DNA of 7,495 nucleotides, taken from assembly GCA_030613045.1 (NCBI GenBank), contig JAUWMS010000105.1, positions 1 to 7,495 on the forward strand, read 5' to 3'. Origin of the DNA: Candidatus Latescibacterota bacterium (GTDB lineage: Bacteria > Latescibacterota > 4484-107). Position 1 is the first letter of the stretch. Each line of letters starts with the position of its first letter. Below the pieces are notes generated by a model. That model did no database searches. It was given only the letters and a program-made list of their open reading frames with translations, and had not been told where the DNA came from. The translations under genes and the position numbers were made by a program. This document shows positions 1 to 5,495 of the stretch, piece by piece.

Positions 1-476
1 TCACCGGGAGGATCGTTCCGCGCCATCGAACACTTCTCGGCATTATCTCCGGCCAAAGGACTACCCGTCCCGTCGTCCGCTGTGTCCATCACGTTTCCCT
101 CCGCCTCCTTTAAGACGATCTGCAATTTCGTATTGACCAGAGACACCGCCGTGGTGACCCAATCGGCTTTCACGCTTAATCCTGAATTCTCCGAAGAAGG
201 CGCATAATTGGCGATCAAAAAACAGCCCTGCGCCGGGATTGTTTTCCCATCGGGGATAGTCAGGGTATCGCCGCCGGTGGCCGCCTTCTCCAAGGTCCAG
301 CCGGAAAGATCTATTTCCGCATCGGTCATGTTCCTCAGTTCAATCCACTCATCAGCAGTGGAAACCGTGCTGCCCATCCACATCAGTTCGTTGATCACCA
401 CATCGCCCTCAGCAGCCGCACAGATGTTCGAGCTTGCCACCAACGTCATGAGAACCACTGCAAGTAACGACTTCAT
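1..476 (-). CDS. Secreted lamin-tail-domain (LTD) protein, 3' end beyond window
   Basis: Starts at ATG 476-474 and stays open to base 1, so 158 codons are visible and the C-terminus is missing. A GAAAGGAG ribosome-binding site at 490-483 lies 6 nt before the ATG. Residues 1-22 form a Sec signal peptide (MKSLLAVVLMTLVASS..., likely cut after AAA22), so the product is exported. From about residue 24 the sequence matches the lamin tail domain: VVINELMW (26-33), DEWIELRN (42-49), then DLSGWTL (56-62), and near the window edge CSMARNDPPG, resembling the SMER-type motif that often ends bacterial LTDs. Bacterial LTD proteins are mostly large exported or surface proteins, sometimes with nuclease or sorting domains further on; that part is not visible, so no specific activity can be given. 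It is separated from the upstream lipoprotein gene by two hairpins and is probably a separate or attenuated transcript. Confidence 0.9.
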   Translation of the reverse strand, partial: MKSLLAVVLMTLVASSNICAAAEGDVVINELMWMGSTVSTADEWIELRNMTDAEIDLSGWTLEKAATGGDTLTIPDGKTIPAQGCFLIANYAPSSENSGLSVKADWVTTAVSLVNTKLQIVLKEAEGNVMDTADDGTGSPLAGDNAEKCSMARNDPPG

Positions 477-492
477 AGCGCACTCCTTTCAG

Positions 493-534
493 AAAAAAAA
501 CTCTTACTGAATTGGCTTTATCAGTAAGAGTTTT
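493..534 (-). terminator. Perfect 14-bp hairpin with U8 tract, just before the LTD gene
   Basis: On the minus strand arm 534-521 (AAAACTCTTACTGA) pairs perfectly with 510-497 across a 10-nt loop and runs into eight T at 500-493, the classic form of a rho-independent terminator. The odd point is its place: the U tract ends 2 nt before the Shine-Dalgarno sequence of the LTD gene and 17 nt before its ATG. It may be the real 3' end of incoming transcription or an attenuator in the LTD leader. The plus strand also has TTTT after the stem, so it could work in both directions, but no plus-strand gene is visible. Confidence 0.75.
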
Positions 535-537
535 AGT

Positions 538-552
538 TTATTCTCTCAACAT
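538..552 (-). CDS. Possible 4-codon leader ORF (MLRE)
   Basis: ATG 552-550 is preceded by AAGGAG at 562-557 (4-nt spacing) and closed by TAA at 540-538, giving the peptide MLRE. It ends 4 nt before the terminator-like hairpin of the LTD gene. Together with the 8-codon ORF just upstream it could be a translated leader that affects the hairpin. Such short ORFs occur by chance, so the support is only the good ribosome-binding site and the position. Confidence 0.2.
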   Translation of the reverse strand: MLRE

Positions 553-560
553 ACTTCTCC

Positions 561-587
561 TTATAAGCGCCCGGCTGTATTCGACAT
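561..587 (-). CDS. Possible 8-codon leader ORF (MSNTAGRL)
   Basis: ATG 587-585 follows GAGGAG at 604-599 (11-nt spacing, rather long) and ends at TAA 563-561. The TAA overlaps the AAGGAG that would serve the following 4-codon ORF, an arrangement compatible with translational coupling. Evidence is limited to these signals; chance occurrence is quite possible. Confidence 0.15.
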   Translation of the reverse strand: MSNTAGRL

Positions 588-660
588 ACTAGCTTGTGCT
601 CCTCTAATTTTTCACTGCCACGTTCGTAGCAGCGACTTCCGAAACAACTCACAAATACAA

Positions 661-695
661 GGGGGGAGAAAGGAATCCCCTCCCTCTCTCCCCCC
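661..695 (-). terminator. GC-rich hairpin ending the barrel/YjbH/lipoprotein run
   Basis: On the minus strand 695-681 (GGGGGGAGAGAGGGA) can pair over 15 positions, with two G-U pairs, with 675-661 (TTCCTTTCTCCCCCC) around a 5-nt loop GGGGA. It lies 60 nt after the lipoprotein stop codon. The tail is only moderately U-rich (TTGTATTTGT), so it is a probable rather than a textbook intrinsic terminator; it may also protect the 3' end of the mRNA. Confidence 0.65.
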
Positions 696-754
696 TTACT
701 CAACGGCTCTGAAACTTGAGAGACCCAGAATGCTTACAATCCACTGGTTCGTCT

Positions 755-2182
755 TTATGCTCCCCCACCAGACTCGTGCACGTGTATCGTAACTACGATC
801 TCCTGCACGACTCCATTTATGGAAGTAATCGTCACCGTGTACGAGAGAAGCGTGTACTGTCCCATAACCACTTCTATGGTCACCACGCACGTGGTTGTGA
901 CGTTCACGATCTGCTCATCCTCATCCAGAGTGACATCGAGGGTAACGTCCTGGGCCAAGCCCAAATACCCGCTGATGAGAGCAATCAACGTCGTCTTGAG
1001 AACCGGATCTATATCCTGGTGGAACAAGAATTCGGTCAAGCTCATGATCTCGCCTTGGAGAGCAACAGGCTTGGCTGCAGCGAGCAAGGCCGTAACCTCC
1101 GAATCCGTGACGTCTATGTTGAAGTCGGTCTGCATTAGGTACGTATCAAACTTCGAGACCTCAAGCTCAATGCTTCCATCCTCCCGGAGTTCCGCCCAAT
1201 GGACGTCCCCATTGGAATCCACAAAAGGGATCTGGGTCCCGGGGGGCACACCGGCACCGATCAGATTCATTGGAATCGTCAAATTGGCGGGGTTGACGGT
1301 AAGGACCTGGGGTTCGCTGAAGGTCCACCCTTGCTCCCCATTGGCCTCCAAGACAAAACCCGCCAAAGGTACGTTGCTCACTCGCACCACACTGCCCTTG
1401 CGAAGCAGCGTATTAGGAGTTTCCACCTTAAGGGTTGTCGCCACTCCCTCGACCACCACCTCTTGGGTCGTGGTCTCTTTGGTCCCCGGTTTGGTGTACA
1501 CATCCTGTGGGGACATGCCAAACGTGCCCGAAGCCGGAGTGGGACACTGGCTCTGCTCCAAATAAGTCACCGTGATCTCCGGGGACTCCGTGACTGCGTC
1601 CCCCTTAGCATCTTTGATCTCCACGGGAGTATCCCCAACAACCAACGTCGCGGGAAACAGGGCTTTCTTTTCCTCCACCGTAAGCTCGCCGAGCGGCACG
1701 CCCGACGTAATCGCCTTTGTTCCGGTGGTAACCCCTTCTTCAGAGACCTCCACGGTCTCCGTGCCCCGCACATCCTCAGCATTGGGAATAGACGCAAAAT
1801 TCGTGAGTTGAATAGTGGCGCCAAACACATCCGCGGTGCCTACAACAAACGCTACGCCTCCTGCGAGATATCCCGCCGAGGAGATGGATACAAAATACGT
1901 TCCCGGCAGTAAATTCGTGAAGGTGTATGTCCCGTCCGCTCCTGTTTTGACCCGCGCCGTCGTTCCCAGTGTAACCCATGCTCCGTCCACCGGAGCACCG
2001 GTTTGCTCATCCAGCACGGTCCCGTGCAGTGAAACCCGGGTGGTCACCGTCGTACTCGTCCCCATAGTGGCCTTGAAAGGTAATGGCGCAGCGACCTTCT
2101 GACCGCAACCGTTCAGAAAAAGCACGCCAAGTAAGAGACCGACGGCCACTACCGTCCATCCACCAACATTAACAGAACGCAT
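755..2182 (-). CDS. Lipoprotein with carboxypeptidase-regulatory-like domain
   Basis: 475 residues, ATG at 2182-2180 behind an AAAGGAGG ribosome-binding site, stop TAA at 757-755. The N-terminus is a lipoprotein signal: hydrophobic stretch 10-23 and lipobox L23-N24-G25-C26, so the mature protein should be lipid-anchored in the cell envelope. Residues about 50-128 match the CarboxypepD_reg-like beta-sandwich (VSLHGTVLDEQTGAPVDGAWVTL, then GADGTYTFTNLLPGTYFVSISSAGY), a fold common in surface and polysaccharide-related proteins of Bacteroidota and relatives. The remaining ~340 residues are beta-rich and unrecognised, with an acidic repeat-like stretch (DVTLDVTLDEDEQ) and a valine/threonine-rich end finishing ESGGGA. 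The gene begins 28 nt after the YjbH-family gene and is the last of a three-gene run, so it is probably an accessory of that outer-membrane module. No catalytic motif was seen. Confidence 0.9.
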   Translation of the reverse strand: MRSVNVGGWTVVAVGLLLGVLFLNGCGQKVAAPLPFKATMGTSTTVTTRVSLHGTVLDEQTGAPVDGAWVTLGTTARVKTGADGTYTFTNLLPGTYFVSISSAGYLAGGVAFVVGTADVFGATIQLTNFASIPNAEDVRGTETVEVSEEGVTTGTKAITSGVPLGELTVEEKKALFPATLVVGDTPVEIKDAKGDAVTESPEITVTYLEQSQCPTPASGTFGMSPQDVYTKPGTKETTTQEVVVEGVATTLKVETPNTLLRKGSVVRVSNVPLAGFVLEANGEQGWTFSEPQVLTVNPANLTIPMNLIGAGVPPGTQIPFVDSNGDVHWAELREDGSIELEVSKFDTYLMQTDFNIDVTDSEVTALLAAAKPVALQGEIMSLTEFLFHQDIDPVLKTTLIALISGYLGLAQDVTLDVTLDEDEQIVNVTTTCVVTIEVVMGQYTLLSYTVTITSINGVVQEIVVTIHVHESGGGA

Positions 2183-2210
2183 GACTTCCTCCTTTCTTAA
2201 GGGTGCCGTT

Positions 2211-3479
2211 TTACTGTTTGTTTTCGATCCAACGAACCGCCGTTTTTATATCCAACACCTGATTTCTGATATGGGAAGGAGCAGTATCCTCCAGCCATCC
2301 CATCAAGCTATACCGATTTGAAAGAATAAATCCACTGCTCTCCCCGCGATATCGGTATTCCCAAGGGAAGGAGAGGGGCGCTCCAAACCGAAATCGTCCC
2401 GGAGCACTCCGGCGAGGAGGATAGATCGGGATGCGAATGCTAAATCCACCAATCAATTTTCCAGAACGATTGGCGGTCGTCCTGATCCCGAAGAATCCTA
2501 AGGAAACCTCCCCAAACGTCCGCACTAAATCGAGCCGACCTCCCACGTCTCCGTAAAGAAAACGTCCGGCCGTGGCCGTAAGGGAGAAGTCCATCGAAGT
2601 CCACTGATATTTGGAGCGCAACAGGTAAGTCCAGTCGGACAACTCCGAATGCTTCCAATCACCCTGATAAGCCTGAAATCCGGTAAGTCCAACGCTACCC
2701 ACCAGGGAAAGCCGGCCATCGTTTGTCGTCCAAAGTCCTTCTGCCGAGAAGCCGTATCGCTCCGCGTCAAAATATCCCACGCTTCCCCATAGAAAAAAGG
2801 TGCTGGGAAAACGAAGAACCGTACTGACCAACGTTCTTCCAGGCCGAATGTAATCTCCGCTTTGATCAAACGCGCCGAACTCGTTCTCCAACGGAAGAAT
2901 AACCTGCGTCGTCAGCACCAGCCCCCTCGCCACCGGCATAGAGACTTCGGGGATTGCATTGATCTGAATACGGGCCCAATCGCCAGCCCGACCGAAAAGT
3001 GCCTTGACCTGAGGAACAACGACCGCATCCACCTTGAAATAGGAGCGATTTACTTCCGACGCCCTGTATCCATCCCACAAGCCCACTATCCGAGAAACCT
3101 CAATCCGCTGAGAAAATTCCGAGGGAGAAATCGTCCCGGCAAGAAATTTTTTGTAATCCTCTCGGGAACAAGCAATCCGAACTAAGGGGATATTTCTGCG
3201 CTTCAATATCAGAACGATGAATCGAAGGTTCGGGCACTCCTCAGTTACCAGCGCAAGAACGACCCCTATTCCCGTCGTCTGAGAGCGGTAGCATCTATTC
3301 TCGTACTCGACGAGCAGCTTTTCTTCCGAGCAACCGACCACCACGTGCTCAAATCCGTGCCCGGCCAAACGACGACACACCCGATCTGAGACCTCCCCAT
3401 CACAACCCCCATCAGCCCAGACCGGAAGAAGCCACAACGCCGACACCCCTATTAGAACAGCACAATACCCGCGTCCGAT
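2211..3479 (-). CDS. YjbH-family outer-membrane protein (short form)
   Basis: The first standard start is GTG 3446-3444 (411 residues), but I extend it to ATC 3479-3477 (422 residues). Only the longer form gives a normal signal peptide (xGRGYCAVLIGVSALWLLPVWA), and GGAGGGAG lies 8 nt before the ATC, whereas the GTG has no usable ribosome-binding site. In the 411-residue numbering, an N-terminal soluble part (about 15-125) is followed by a YjbH/DUF940-like beta-barrel (about 130-345) with GRLSLVGSVGLTGF (244-257), GRFLYGDVGGRLDLVRTFG (294-312) and GGFSIRIPIYPP (333-344). YjbH (GfcD) proteins are outer-membrane partners in exopolysaccharide or group 4 capsule production in Escherichia coli and are usually near 700 residues, so this is a short relative. 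It sits between a barrel gene and a lipoprotein gene and is probably cotranscribed with both. The family call is confident, the precise start is not. Confidence 0.82.
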   Translation of the reverse strand: MGRGYCAVLIGVSALWLLPVWADGGCDGEVSDRVCRRLAGHGFEHVVVGCSEEKLLVEYENRCYRSQTTGIGVVLALVTEECPNLRFIVLILKRRNIPLVRIACSREDYKKFLAGTISPSEFSQRIEVSRIVGLWDGYRASEVNRSYFKVDAVVVPQVKALFGRAGDWARIQINAIPEVSMPVARGLVLTTQVILPLENEFGAFDQSGDYIRPGRTLVSTVLRFPSTFFLWGSVGYFDAERYGFSAEGLWTTNDGRLSLVGSVGLTGFQAYQGDWKHSELSDWTYLLRSKYQWTSMDFSLTATAGRFLYGDVGGRLDLVRTFGEVSLGFFGIRTTANRSGKLIGGFSIRIPIYPPRRSAPGRFRFGAPLSFPWEYRYRGESSGFILSNRYSLMGWLEDTAPSHIRNQVLDIKTAVRWIENKQ

Positions 3480-3482
3480 CGG

Positions 3483-4391
3483 CTACTCTCCCTCCTCCAA
3501 CTCCTCTCTCAATTTCATCAATTCCTTTTCTGCCCGTTTTCTGCGGTCCTCCAATTCCTTCTGTTGCTTTTCAAAATCCTCTGAAATGGGGGATTTGTTC
3601 GCCGCCCGCACCTCGGGTTTGCCTGCTTTTATCGAAATCTCAGGTCGAAGTTGAATCGCTCTCCGTCCCCCGCCGAACAGACTAGGCATCGAAGGCCCCG
3701 ATTCTATGGCAGACCCGAAGGTATAATTCAGACTGACGCCGAATTGCGAACCGGAGATGGTCACATCCCGATCCACCGGTTGGCCATATTGCTCCAGTTG
3801 CTCTTGCTGAACGTAGCTGCCGAAAGCGTACTTATATTCTCCGGACAGCGAGATGCCGGCAATCAACTCAATATCCGCCCCAAGCAAGGTCTGTCCGAAA
3901 AAATCTGCTGCCCCGGTCGAGCTCTCTAACAAAGGGGCCTGCCCCTCCATGCTCCTCGTCCGCTCTACCTTGACAAAGCACACCCCGCCGCCCCCACCGC
4001 CATACATGGACATCCGGGAGATTCGGACAAAGTTGTAGAGCCCTGCAAGCGTCACCGGAGTCAACGTGATTGCAATATCATCGGTGCCAATTCCCACACC
4101 CCCCAAGTGCGCCTGATTCTCCACCACATTCTGCGTCCAGTGGCTTCCATCGAAGCGCAGACGCCAATTCGGCGTTATTCCGAACGCAAGGTTTCCCCCA
4201 AAAATGGCGTTCTTTTCGAACGTCTTGGTTGACCCCTCGTTCCTGAGCTGGATGTTCCAGAAATCCAGCGCGGACTTATACTGTCCGAAGTTCACACCGA
4301 TCGTAACCGGCCGATTCATCTGGGCTTCTGCCGAGATCCCAAGTCCAAGCACAATCAGTACGATCGCTCCCACACAGCCAGCTTTCTTCAT
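3483..4391 (-). CDS. Outer-membrane beta-barrel protein with C-terminal coiled coil
   Basis: 302 residues, ATG 4391-4389 with an AAAGGAGG ribosome-binding site, stop TAG 3485-3483. Residues 1-23 are a signal peptide (MKKAGCVGAIVLIVLGLGIS AEA). Residues about 28-226 alternate polar and hydrophobic positions as in small OmpA/OmpX-like barrels (ITPNWRLRFDGSHW, LAGLYNFVRISRMSMYGGGGGG, SLSGEYKYAFGSY, and FGVSLNYTFG as the likely last strand). After the barrel comes a ~45-residue linker and a highly charged helix (271-301, rich in E, K and R with leucines in heptad-like spacing), likely a periplasmic coiled coil. It resembles porin-family OMP_b-brl proteins of no fixed function. It is first in the three-gene run, behind a promoter at 4509-4481, and its stop codon lies 3 nt before the likely YjbH start. 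Confidence 0.85.
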   Translation of the reverse strand: MKKAGCVGAIVLIVLGLGISAEAQMNRPVTIGVNFGQYKSALDFWNIQLRNEGSTKTFEKNAIFGGNLAFGITPNWRLRFDGSHWTQNVVENQAHLGGVGIGTDDIAITLTPVTLAGLYNFVRISRMSMYGGGGGGVCFVKVERTRSMEGQAPLLESSTGAADFFGQTLLGADIELIAGISLSGEYKYAFGSYVQQEQLEQYGQPVDRDVTISGSQFGVSLNYTFGSAIESGPSMPSLFGGGRRAIQLRPEISIKAGKPEVRAANKSPISEDFEKQQKELEDRRKRAEKELMKLREELEEGE

Positions 4392-4461
4392 AGCGGATCC
4401 CTCCTTTCGGGAATAAAGGACACACCTCTCTCCTCTTTACACAGAAAGAGCGCACTGAGAG

Positions 4462-4492
4462 TAATATTTCATAATGGCTAATATTACATAAT
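4462..4492 (-). promoter_or_regulatory. Two 14-bp direct repeats over the promoter, candidate operator
   Basis: On the minus strand ATTATGTAATATTA (4492-4479) and ATTATGAAATATTA (4475-4462) differ at one base and are spaced 17 bp start to start. The first covers the -10 element, the second the expected transcription start of the barrel gene. Inverted TAATATT/AATATTA half-sites also occur across the pair. This is the usual place for a repressor to block initiation; the protein that would bind is unknown. Confidence 0.4.
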
Positions 4493-4509
4493 ATCATCGC
4501 TTTTGTCAA
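4481..4509 (-). promoter_or_regulatory. Sigma70-type promoter of the barrel/YjbH/lipoprotein run
   Basis: TTGACA at 4509-4504, a 17-bp spacer and TAATAT at 4486-4481, with an A/T-rich AAATTTTTTC stretch just upstream that could act as an UP element. The predicted start near 4474 gives a leader of about 83 nt before the ATG at 4391. The -35 is perfect, the -10 matches at four of six positions. Confidence 0.7.
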
Positions 4510-4640
4510 GAGAAAAAATTTCCAATGGCTCAGAAAAATGAGTTTTTTTGCTTCCTCCCTTTCAAAGCGTCAGCGATAGGCTCAAAAAGCTCCGTCCTCA
4601 CATTGCTTCTATCCTCAAAAATTATTACAGTTAGAAAACA

Positions 4641-4650
4641 CCCCCCCCCC
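4641..4650. repeat. C10/G10 homopolymer after the response-regulator gene
   Basis: Ten consecutive C on the plus strand (G10 on the coding strand), starting 6 nt after the TGA stop of the response-regulator gene. It lies outside any gene, so a length change would not alter a protein. It is a likely place for slippage or a sequencing error. Confidence 0.9.
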
Positions 4651-4655
4651 TGCAC

Positions 4656-5123
4656 TCATCTGAGTATGGAAGCCAGAATGATGCCGAGAATCAACCATAT
4701 CGGCACAGAGATAATCAGCGCCCAATTGGCTCCCTTGAAAAAGGCCAGCGACTTCGCCAGACTTTTCCGCTCCAATGCACGCTCGATCACCACCTCGATC
4801 TCAGCCACTTTAAGAGGTTTGTTCAGATAATCGTACGCCCCGTCTTTGATCGTCTCAACCGCCGTATCAACAGAGGGATAGCCTGTCAGTACGATCACCA
4901 CGGCGTCTTTGTCAATGCGCTTGATCTCTTTCAGAAGCACATTTCCGTCCATCTCAGGCATCTTGAGATCGGTGATCACCAGATCCACGGAGTGCTCCTG
5001 AAACTTCTCTAACCCCTCGCGTCCGTTCGCCGCCGTGATGGGATGCTTTCCCATAGCTTTTACGACCTCGGAAAGCATCTCTGCTACGGCCTGGTCGTCG
5101 TCAACAATCAAAATATTTTTCAC
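4656..5123 (-). CDS. Receiver-only response regulator with C-terminal membrane helix
   Basis: 155 residues from GTG 5123-5121 (GAGG 6 nt upstream), stop TGA 4658-4656. Residues 1-120 form a complete CheY-like receiver: acidic D8-D10, phospho-acceptor D52 in VITDLKMPEMDG, T80 in VLTGYPS and K102 in YLNKPL, so phosphorylation should be possible. After a short basic link (ERKSLAKSLAFFK) residues about 134-153 are a hydrophobic segment (WALIISVPIWLILGIILASI) ending in arginine. This is one transmembrane helix, which would tether the receiver to the cytoplasmic face of the inner membrane. There is no DNA-binding, GGDEF or other output domain and no histidine kinase in the window. The receiver is closest in feel to NtrC-type domains (LxGYxSVDTAVETIKDGAYDYLNKPL). 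It is flanked by two promoter regions and is probably monocistronic. Its partner and output are unknown. Confidence 0.92.
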   Translation of the reverse strand: MKNILIVDDDQAVAEMLSEVVKAMGKHPITAANGREGLEKFQEHSVDLVITDLKMPEMDGNVLLKEIKRIDKDAVVIVLTGYPSVDTAVETIKDGAYDYLNKPLKVAEIEVVIERALERKSLAKSLAFFKGANWALIISVPIWLILGIILASILR

Positions 5124-5158
5124 GGATCACCTCGCATCCCTGATGAAAATTAAGGTTT

Positions 5159-5164
5159 AATGTA
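5159..5164 (-). promoter_or_regulatory. Possible -10 element of the response-regulator promoter
   Basis: TACATT on the minus strand, four of six matches to TATAAT. A start near 5152 would put the centre of the CRP-like palindrome at about -42, the class II position, where a good -35 is not required. A shifted reading, TATACA at 5166-5161, is nearly as good. Confidence 0.4.
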
Positions 5165-5186
5165 TATCCAGCACGCCCTTCCTGCA

Positions 5187-5202
5187 TGTGAGCCAGATCA
5201 CA
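5187..5202. promoter_or_regulatory. Perfect CRP/FNR-family palindrome (TGTGA-N6-TCACA)
   Basis: TGTGA, six bases GCCAGA, TCACA, with one further matching base each side (A 5186, T 5203). This equals the core consensus of the CRP family site and lies 64 nt upstream of the response-regulator start. A CRP-type activator at this spot would act on the -10 candidate at 5164-5159. As RNA the same bases could form a 6-bp hairpin in a transcript from the promoter at 5479-5451. No CRP-family gene is in the window. Confidence 0.6.
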
Positions 5203-5255
5203 TTTATTGAAAAAATCCACTCGGAACGCACATTTTAGAACAAAATAATACTAAA

Positions 5256-5363
5256 CTACCTTTCAACCCTGCAAACCACATCATCAAAAGGAAAATGACC
5301 CGATTTTTCACGCATTTTTGCCGCTAGGCTACAGACTGCACGTTCTGAAAAATCACCCATCAT
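5256..5363 (-). CDS. Possible small ORF in the leader, 35 codons
   Basis: ATG 5363-5361 to TAG 5258-5256 encodes MMGDFSERAVCSLAAKMREK, then SGHFPFDDVVCRVER. The frame is open back to GTG 5414-5412 (52 residues), about 30 nt after the predicted transcription start. The peptide has mixed, protein-like composition and two cysteines in the 35-residue form. Against it, neither start has a recognisable ribosome-binding site, unlike most genes here, and the same bases form inverted repeats. I recognise no family. It is the only sizeable ORF found downstream of the promoter at 5479-5451. Confidence 0.25.
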   Translation of the reverse strand: MMGDFSERAVCSLAAKMREKSGHFPFDDVVCRVER

Positions 5364-5389
5364 CCAAAACGTGCGACATGTAACTCGCA
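5302..5389 (-). other. Overlapping inverted repeats in the leader, possible structured RNA
   Basis: Three stems can be drawn on the minus strand: A, TGCGA 5389-5385 with 5376-5372; B, GCACGTTTTG 5374-5365 with CAGAACGTGC 5347-5338 (10 bp, one G-U); C, GATTTTTCA 5354-5346 with TGAAAAATC 5310-5302 (9 bp perfect). A and B share bases 5372-5374, B and C share 5346-5347, so neighbours cannot all form fully. This suits a folded leader or small RNA that changes shape. I recognise no known riboswitch class, 6S or other named RNA. Confidence 0.35.
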
Positions 5390-5450
5390 GGTTGAAGCCT
5401 GGACTGGTAACCACGGCTCAAAGGAACGGCTTATCGAAATGATACTTCTT

Positions 5451-5479
5451 ATAGTAACTCATTGAGGTATGAATGTCAA
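5451..5479 (-). promoter_or_regulatory. Sigma70-type promoter in the 462-base intergenic region
   Basis: TTGACA at 5479-5474, 17-bp spacer, TACTAT at 5456-5451, preceded by an A/T-rich AAATTTTTTC stretch. Predicted start is near 5444. The next sure gene, the response regulator, begins at 5123, leaving a leader of about 320 nt unless the transcript is a separate small RNA or small mRNA. Confidence 0.65.
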
Positions 5480-5495
5480 GAAAAAATTTGAAGCC

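Noticed and set aside
208..510. Plus-strand ORF of 100 codons
   Set aside because: Antisense to the LTD gene, which shows signal peptide, strong ribosome-binding site and lamin-tail motifs.
620..640. Sigma54-like GTGGCAGTGAAAAATTA before the LTD gene
   Set aside because: The -24 GG is present but the -12 GC is missing at the required spacing.
819..1565. Plus-strand ORF of 248 codons
   Set aside because: Lies fully antisense to the lipoprotein gene, which has lipobox, recognisable domain and ribosome-binding site; the plus-strand translation is Ser/Thr-rich without any motif.
1199..1912. Plus-strand ORF of 237 codons
   Set aside because: Also antisense to the lipoprotein gene; Arg/His/Gly-rich shadow translation with no ribosome-binding site or family features.
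5302..5447. Leader as a 6S RNA, c-di-GMP, fluoride or other named riboswitch
   Set aside because: Compared by eye with the conserved cores I know (GEMM, fluoride, THF, 6S); none matched, so no class name is given.
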